Source: CBDDGJ01 sp965227805 (GTDB taxonomy: Bacteria > Pseudomonadota > Alphaproteobacteria > RS24). Taken from it: a stretch of 64,000 nt of DNA. The notes beneath the pieces are model-generated. The model ran no database searches and was not told the DNA's origin. It worked only from the letters and a program-made list of their open reading frames with translations. The position numbers and the translations under genes were made by a program. This document shows positions 59,967 to 64,000 of the stretch, in pieces; the first letter of the stretch is position 1, and every line of letters begins with the position of its first letter. Location: contig CBDDGJ010000004.1 of the NCBI GenBank assembly GCA_965227805.1, forward strand, positions 248,001 to 312,000, written 5' to 3'.

Positions 59967-61790
59967 CTACCCTGTTTCCTCGGCTAAGCCATGCAACCAC
60001 GCATTGTTTTTATCTGTTAGTAAATCCCAATCGCTTGTTTCTTTTTCTGCGTCTCGTTTTTCGTTTTCCAAAGCAACCGCTCTATAATGAAATTCCACCA
60101 CATCAAGCCATAATGCGTCTACCTCTTTTAAGTCGGTGGGCATTTCGGCTGGACGATGTATTTTTACTATATTTTCTATACGTGTGATGAGGCCATCTAT
60201 TCCACGCGCTTCTAATAGCCCTGTTAGCTGATTTTTGTCAAGATTTCCTTGCTCAATATATAGGGTAATTATATCGGATTGCAAGTGAGTGAGCACAAGA
60301 GATGAAAACTCTATTTTCTCGAAAACCTCTAATTGCGTTTCAAGCAATTCAGGAAAATCCAGAATATAACTTATAAGCACAACTTCACGCGAGGGGAGAT
60401 TTACCATATTCGTGGCTAAGGGAGACCGTTTCGCTTCATGTGTCGGCGCGTAACCTCTGGCGGGCGAAACAGGTGACGTCCCCTTATAATATGCTTGTTT
60501 TCCCCGATATGGTGCGGCTTGCGGGGCAAATAAAGCATCCAGGCGTTGTTTAATATCCGCGCTATATAGCGCACGAATATCGCGATCACGGATAAGCGAT
60601 AATGTTTTACGTAAACGTGTTTTCAACGCAGCACGCCTTTCGGGTGTATCATATTGTGCGCTTGATAATTCACGTTCCCATAAAATATCTACAAGACTAT
60701 TGGCACGGCTTATACAGTCTTGCATAGCAGAAAGCCCGCTATTGCGCATAATATCATCAGGGTCCTGACCCTGTGGCAAAAGAGCAAATTGTAAACTATA
60801 ACCCGGTTGTAATAATGGTAATACACGTTCGACAACACGATAAGCCGCCTGGGTTCCGGCCATATCTCCATCAAAGCATAAAACCGGTTCGGGAGTTAAC
60901 CGCCATAGTAATTTAATTTGCTCTTGCGTAAGCGCTGTGCCAAGCGAAGCTACGGCATGATATAAACCACCACGCGCAAGGCCGATAACATCCATATAGC
61001 CTTCGCAAACCAAAAGTGTTTTGGCTTCATAAGCCGGCTGGCGGGCTTTGGCAAAATTATATAAAATAGTGCCTTTATGAAACAGTTCGGTTTCTGGCGA
61101 ATTCAAATATTTTGCCGGTGTATTCCTAGTTAGTGCCCGTCCGCCAAAAGCGATAATGCGCGCACGTGTATCATGAATTGGGAACATAATGCGATTGCGA
61201 AAGCGGTCATAACACTTGCCCTTATCTTCCGGTTTTATAATCAGCCCGGCTGCCAACATTTGTGTTTGTGAAATATTCTTTTGTTCAAGATAGTGAATAA
61301 GCCCATCGCGCCTATCGGGCGCAAACCCTATGCCAAAATCTTTGATAAGGTTTGTGGTGATACCGCGCCCCTCCAAATAATGACGCGCCGCATCTGCTTT
61401 GGGCATAGCGAGGTTTTCGACAAAATAAGCCTGTGCCATGTCTATAACGTCAATCAATTCTTTTTGGGCTGCAAATTTTTGTATCTGACGTTCATCGCGC
61501 TGTGGCATAGAAAGACCGGCTTGTCCTGCTAAACGCTCAACGGCTTCGACAAAACTCAAACCTTCGGTTTTTACGAGAAAATCAAATATGCTGCCATGTT
61601 CGCCGCTTGAGAAACAATGATAAAATTGCTTATCATCATTTACGGTAAAGGATGGGGTTTTTTCAGACTTAAACGGGCTAAGGCCGACATATTCACGTCC
61701 GCGCTTTTGCAGTTTTACGCGTCGCCCGACCACATCTGATACGGCGATACGCGTTTTAATTTCTTCTAAAAAACCGGGTGGAAAAGCCAT
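59967..61790 (-). CDS. dnaG: DNA primase DnaG
   Basis: A 607-residue primase. The N-terminal zinc-binding-domain position reads GLSPFKSEKTPSFTV and YHCFSSGEHGS: three of the four zinc ligands of E. coli DnaG (Cys, His, Cys) are Ser38, Lys41 and Ser62, only Cys59 remaining. The TOPRIM core is intact (VCEGYMDVIGLA, CFDGDMAGTQAA). The C-terminal helicase-binding domain is present. I recall the same pattern of ligand loss in other alphaproteobacteria, so it is probably a lineage trait, not damage. It stands between yqeY-carA and rpoD. Confidence 0.95.
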   Translation of the reverse strand: MAFPPGFLEEIKTRIAVSDVVGRRVKLQKRGREYVGLSPFKSEKTPSFTVNDDKQFYHCFSSGEHGSIFDFLVKTEGLSFVEAVERLAGQAGLSMPQRDERQIQKFAAQKELIDVIDMAQAYFVENLAMPKADAARHYLEGRGITTNLIKDFGIGFAPDRRDGLIHYLEQKNISQTQMLAAGLIIKPEDKGKCYDRFRNRIMFPIHDTRARIIAFGGRALTRNTPAKYLNSPETELFHKGTILYNFAKARQPAYEAKTLLVCEGYMDVIGLARGGLYHAVASLGTALTQEQIKLLWRLTPEPVLCFDGDMAGTQAAYRVVERVLPLLQPGYSLQFALLPQGQDPDDIMRNSGLSAMQDCISRANSLVDILWERELSSAQYDTPERRAALKTRLRKTLSLIRDRDIRALYSADIKQRLDALFAPQAAPYRGKQAYYKGTSPVSPARGYAPTHEAKRSPLATNMVNLPSREVVLISYILDFPELLETQLEVFEKIEFSSLVLTHLQSDIITLYIEQGNLDKNQLTGLLEARGIDGLITRIENIVKIHRPAEMPTDLKEVDALWLDVVEFHYRAVALENEKRDAEKETSDWDLLTDKNNAWLHGLAEETG

Positions 61791-61914
61791 GCCCTATTTT
61801 AGCAAAAGTGACACAAAAAATAAAGCTGTTTCCGAAATGAAAAACACGCATATTTTACTATGCGTGTTCATCTATTATAAAGCAATTCTGCTTAAGCCGA
61901 TATTATATATAAAA

Positions 61915-62238
61915 TTACCGACCACTAATTATCGTGCAGGTTTTTGCATAAAAACCCAAAACTTGATTTGTTTTATAATCAACAGATGTAATGGTTGCTA
62001 TCCGTCCATTCATTTTTGCAGCTTCAATAGATGCATCACCTGTCGCAAAAAGCCCTAATATGCTTGTTGCGCATGCTTCCGCCTTACGATCACCATATTG
62101 CATTGGTTGTGAGGTCGCTAATATAGGCGCTTTAACATCAGTATAAAGCAGGCCGTTAACTGGGGTGCGCGCAGTAGCGCACCCTGCCAGACCAAGCGCA
62201 ACTAGTGCAAGTGTTAAATGTTTTGTAAAAGACTTCAT
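61915..62238 (-). CDS. TRL-like family lipoprotein
   Basis: A 107-residue lipoprotein from the ATG at 62238, which has GAGG ten bases upstream; the ATG at 62253 is less likely. Signal peptide and lipobox are LTLALVALGLAGC. The mature domain YTDVKAPILAT, CATSILGLFATGDASIEAAKMNG and ITSVDYKTNQVLGFYAKTCTI matches the small TRL-like family of outer-membrane-associated lipoproteins, first named from tRNA-Leu-linked genes. Function is unknown. Confidence 0.8.
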   Translation of the reverse strand: MKSFTKHLTLALVALGLAGCATARTPVNGLLYTDVKAPILATSQPMQYGDRKAEACATSILGLFATGDASIEAAKMNGRIATITSVDYKTNQVLGFYAKTCTIISGR

Positions 62239-62312
62239 AATAAATTGCCTCATAGACTGTTTTAATCGAATCAGCAGAGTCTAGCATTGCCTTTTATAAA
62301 GTCAATTTTATT

Positions 62313-62765
62313 TTACCCGAGCAAGGTTTTAACTGTGCTGCTGGCTTTTCCGAAATCCATCTGACCTGCATATTGCTCTTTTAGATAGCTCATAACCCGT
62401 CCCATATCTTTCAAAGAACAGGCGTTGAGCGTATTTATTGCGGTTTCAACAGCTGATTTAATCTCTTCCATATCTAATTGCTTAGGCAAAAACTCTTGAA
62501 TGATCGCTATTTCACGGCGTTCCTGATCGGCAAGCTCTAATCGCCCGGCCTCTTCATAGGTTTGGGCAGAGTCAATACGTTGTTTCACCATTTTGGCAAG
62601 AATATCTAAAATCTGGTCATCACTTACACCACCTTCATTACCGTCGCCACGCGCGGCAATATCACGATCTTTAATTGCCGCATTGATAAGGCGCAAGGTG
62701 GATGTTCGGCATTTATCTTGTTCTTTTATAGCCTGCTTAAGGGCATCATGTATATGCGCGCGCAT
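62313..62765 (-). CDS. GatB/YqeY domain protein
   Basis: A 150-residue helical protein of the YqeY family, related to the tail of GatB in tRNA-dependent amidotransferases. Segments LRLINAAIKDRDIAARG, ILAKMVKQRIDSAQTYEEAGR and EIAIIQEFLPKQLDMEEI are typical, ending in KEQYAGQMDFGKASSTVK. Its role is not settled; it may help tRNA handling. It lies between carA (divergent) and dnaG (same strand), a well-known alphaproteobacterial order. Confidence 0.9.
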   Translation of the reverse strand: MRAHIHDALKQAIKEQDKCRTSTLRLINAAIKDRDIAARGDGNEGGVSDDQILDILAKMVKQRIDSAQTYEEAGRLELADQERREIAIIQEFLPKQLDMEEIKSAVETAINTLNACSLKDMGRVMSYLKEQYAGQMDFGKASSTVKTLLG

Positions 62766-63039
62766 AATGTTACGAGTCTCCCTATTTGATGAATGGCGCG
62801 CAACCTAGCCTATGCGTTAGCCAAATGCAAGCCGGATTTTTTTCTTTTTCAGATGCACATACTTGACCGACTCATGCAGATTCATTATTTTCCGCAAGAT
62901 TTATCTATGCGTGTTTATTGATTTTCAATAGCGCAGATTTTAAGAGATTATTGATTATGATTTTTTATAGGCCATATTATCACTGTTTTCTCATGCAGTG
63001 GTTTAAGTTTTTACGCCCACCCATATGTAAGGATAATTT
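62766..63039. other. Intergenic region between yqeY and carA
   Basis: About 270 bases that are AT-rich on the carA side. No gene, RNA or repeat is recognised. It must contain the divergent promoters of yqeY and carA. An AAGGA ribosome binding site at about 63029-63033 serves carA. No pyrimidine-responsive leader with a clear attenuator was found. Confidence 0.6.
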
Positions 63040-64000
63040 ATGAGCGCATGGGATATGCCCGCACCATCAGCTGTGCTTATGCTTGCGGATGGCACAAAGT
63101 TTTACGGATATGGCGTGGGTGCGACCGGGGAAACTGTAGCTGAAGTGTGTTTCAACACGGCTATGACAGGCTATCAGGAAATTTTAACCGACCCATCTTA
63201 TACCAACCAAATCGTAACCTTCACTTTCCCGCATATCGGTAATGTGGGGGCAACAGATGAGGATAATGAGACCTCTAATGAAGCAATACCCCATGCAGCG
63301 GCAGGCGTAATTATGCGCGACCCTATTACACAACCAGCAAATTATCGTGCCATGCATCATTTTAACGATTGGCTTAAAGCACGCAATATTATTGGTATAA
63401 GTGGCATTGATACGCGTGCCATTACATTACATATTCGTGAAACAGGTATGTTTCATGCAAGTCTCGCACATCAGCATGATGGTATATTCGACTTTGATGC
63501 TCTGGCGCAAAAAGCAGCTGATTTTGTAGGGCTTGAAGGGGCAGATATTGCCGGTAATGTTACGCGCCCCACCCCCTTTATGTGGAATGAAACGAGCTGG
63601 CAGTGGCAAAAGGGGTTTGGCCAGGGGACGAAAAAACATCATATTGTTGCGGTTGATTTTGGTGCCAAGAAAAATATAATGCGCTGTCTTGCCACTGTGG
63701 GGTGCCATGTGGAACTTGTATCTGCCACCACATCTGCTGAAGACATTTTGGCGCGCAATCCAGATGGTATTTTTTTATCTAACGGTCCGGGCGATCCTGC
63801 TGCAACTGCACATTATGCCGTGCCTACCATTCAAAAATTGATTGCAAGTGGAAAGCCGCTATTTGGTATTTGTTTAGGACACCAGCTCCTGGCGCTTGCT
63901 TTGGGGGCAAAAACAATAAAAATGGCACAGGGACATCATGGAGCCAATCATCCAGTAAAAGATTTACACACACAAAGGGTTGAAATTACGTCTATGAATC
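63040..64000 (+). CDS. carA: Carbamoyl-phosphate synthase small chain (partial)
   Basis: The first 320 residues of the glutaminase subunit that feeds ammonia to CarB for arginine and pyrimidine synthesis. The N-terminal domain has VCFNTAMTGYQEILTDPSY and the FPHIGNVG motif; the glutaminase domain has VAVDFGAKKNIMR, LSNGPGDPAA and the nucleophile Cys in FGICLGHQ. The C-terminus, with the HPE motif, lies beyond the window edge. It starts at the ATG at 63040 after AAGGA. Confidence 0.96.
   Translation, partial: MSAWDMPAPSAVLMLADGTKFYGYGVGATGETVAEVCFNTAMTGYQEILTDPSYTNQIVTFTFPHIGNVGATDEDNETSNEAIPHAAAGVIMRDPITQPANYRAMHHFNDWLKARNIIGISGIDTRAITLHIRETGMFHASLAHQHDGIFDFDALAQKAADFVGLEGADIAGNVTRPTPFMWNETSWQWQKGFGQGTKKHHIVAVDFGAKKNIMRCLATVGCHVELVSATTSAEDILARNPDGIFLSNGPGDPAATAHYAVPTIQKLIASGKPLFGICLGHQLLALALGAKTIKMAQGHHGANHPVKDLHTQRVEITSMN

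Overview
The window comes from the chromosome of an alphaproteobacterium of moderate GC. The evidence is the dusB(nifR3)-ntrB-ntrC operon, a fused IspDF, lipA followed by a RatA/COQ10 protein, a tpiA-ppiD-trpE-trpG-trpD run, GANTC-rich palindromes, a dnaG primase of the type lacking most zinc ligands, and the order carA, yqeY, dnaG, rpoD. I cannot name the genus. Almost all of the sequence is coding and most genes are core metabolism. No phage, CRISPR array or large island is visible.

Layout. 1-3 kb: nitrogen two-component system (ntrC cut by the window edge) with dusB. 3-8.5 kb: ispDF-pgpA-pncC, then convergent ratA-lipA, ftsB and eno. 8.5-10.8 kb: a complete preQ0/queuosine block queC-queE-queD-queF. 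10.8-16 kb, minus strand: Sel1 protein, methyltransferase, kdsA, pyrG, secG, tpiA. 16-21 kb, plus strand: ppiD-trpE-trpG-trpD. 21-27.7 kb: a non-coding stretch rich in repeats and hairpins, then acyl-CoA metabolism (ivd, a nitronate monooxygenase-like protein, a thiolase) and a large DUF3604 protein. 27.8-28.9 kb: a tandemly duplicated tRNA-Ser locus with an orphan IS3 OrfA. 29-33 kb: sulfate activation by a CysD with an unexplained N-terminal domain and a CysN-CysC fusion, plus a TauE/SafE exporter. 33-37.4 kb: molybdenum cofactor genes (moaE, moaD, moeA, moaC-mogA fusion, moaA) with an nnrS remnant inside. 37.4-38.4 kb: an apparently gene-free stretch with two copies of an 88-bp structured element, then a secreted protein running antisense into tRNA-Pro. 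38.4-42 kb: rpsI-rplM, an amidohydrolase and a CobW-type GTPase. 42-47 kb: a complete type I secretion system (HlyD, ABC, TolC). 47-52 kb: groESL with CIRCE, a candidate small RNA, nnrU, an SDR and a TlpA-like thioredoxin. 52-57 kb: argH, a tiny LptM-like lipoprotein, lysA, ftsE-ftsX, a YdcF protein. 57-64 kb: two tRNAs, panD, rpoD, dnaG, a TRL-like lipoprotein, yqeY and the start of carA.

The most unusual signals are the CysD fusion with a CX3C...CX2C motif; the 88-bp structured element (two copies, plus a diverged relative near 21.5 kb on the other strand); a terminated small transcript just upstream of groES; the decayed tRNA-Ser duplicate; and gene remnants such as nnrS that point to recent loss. 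All function calls come from recognising motifs and gene order by eye; no database search was run.
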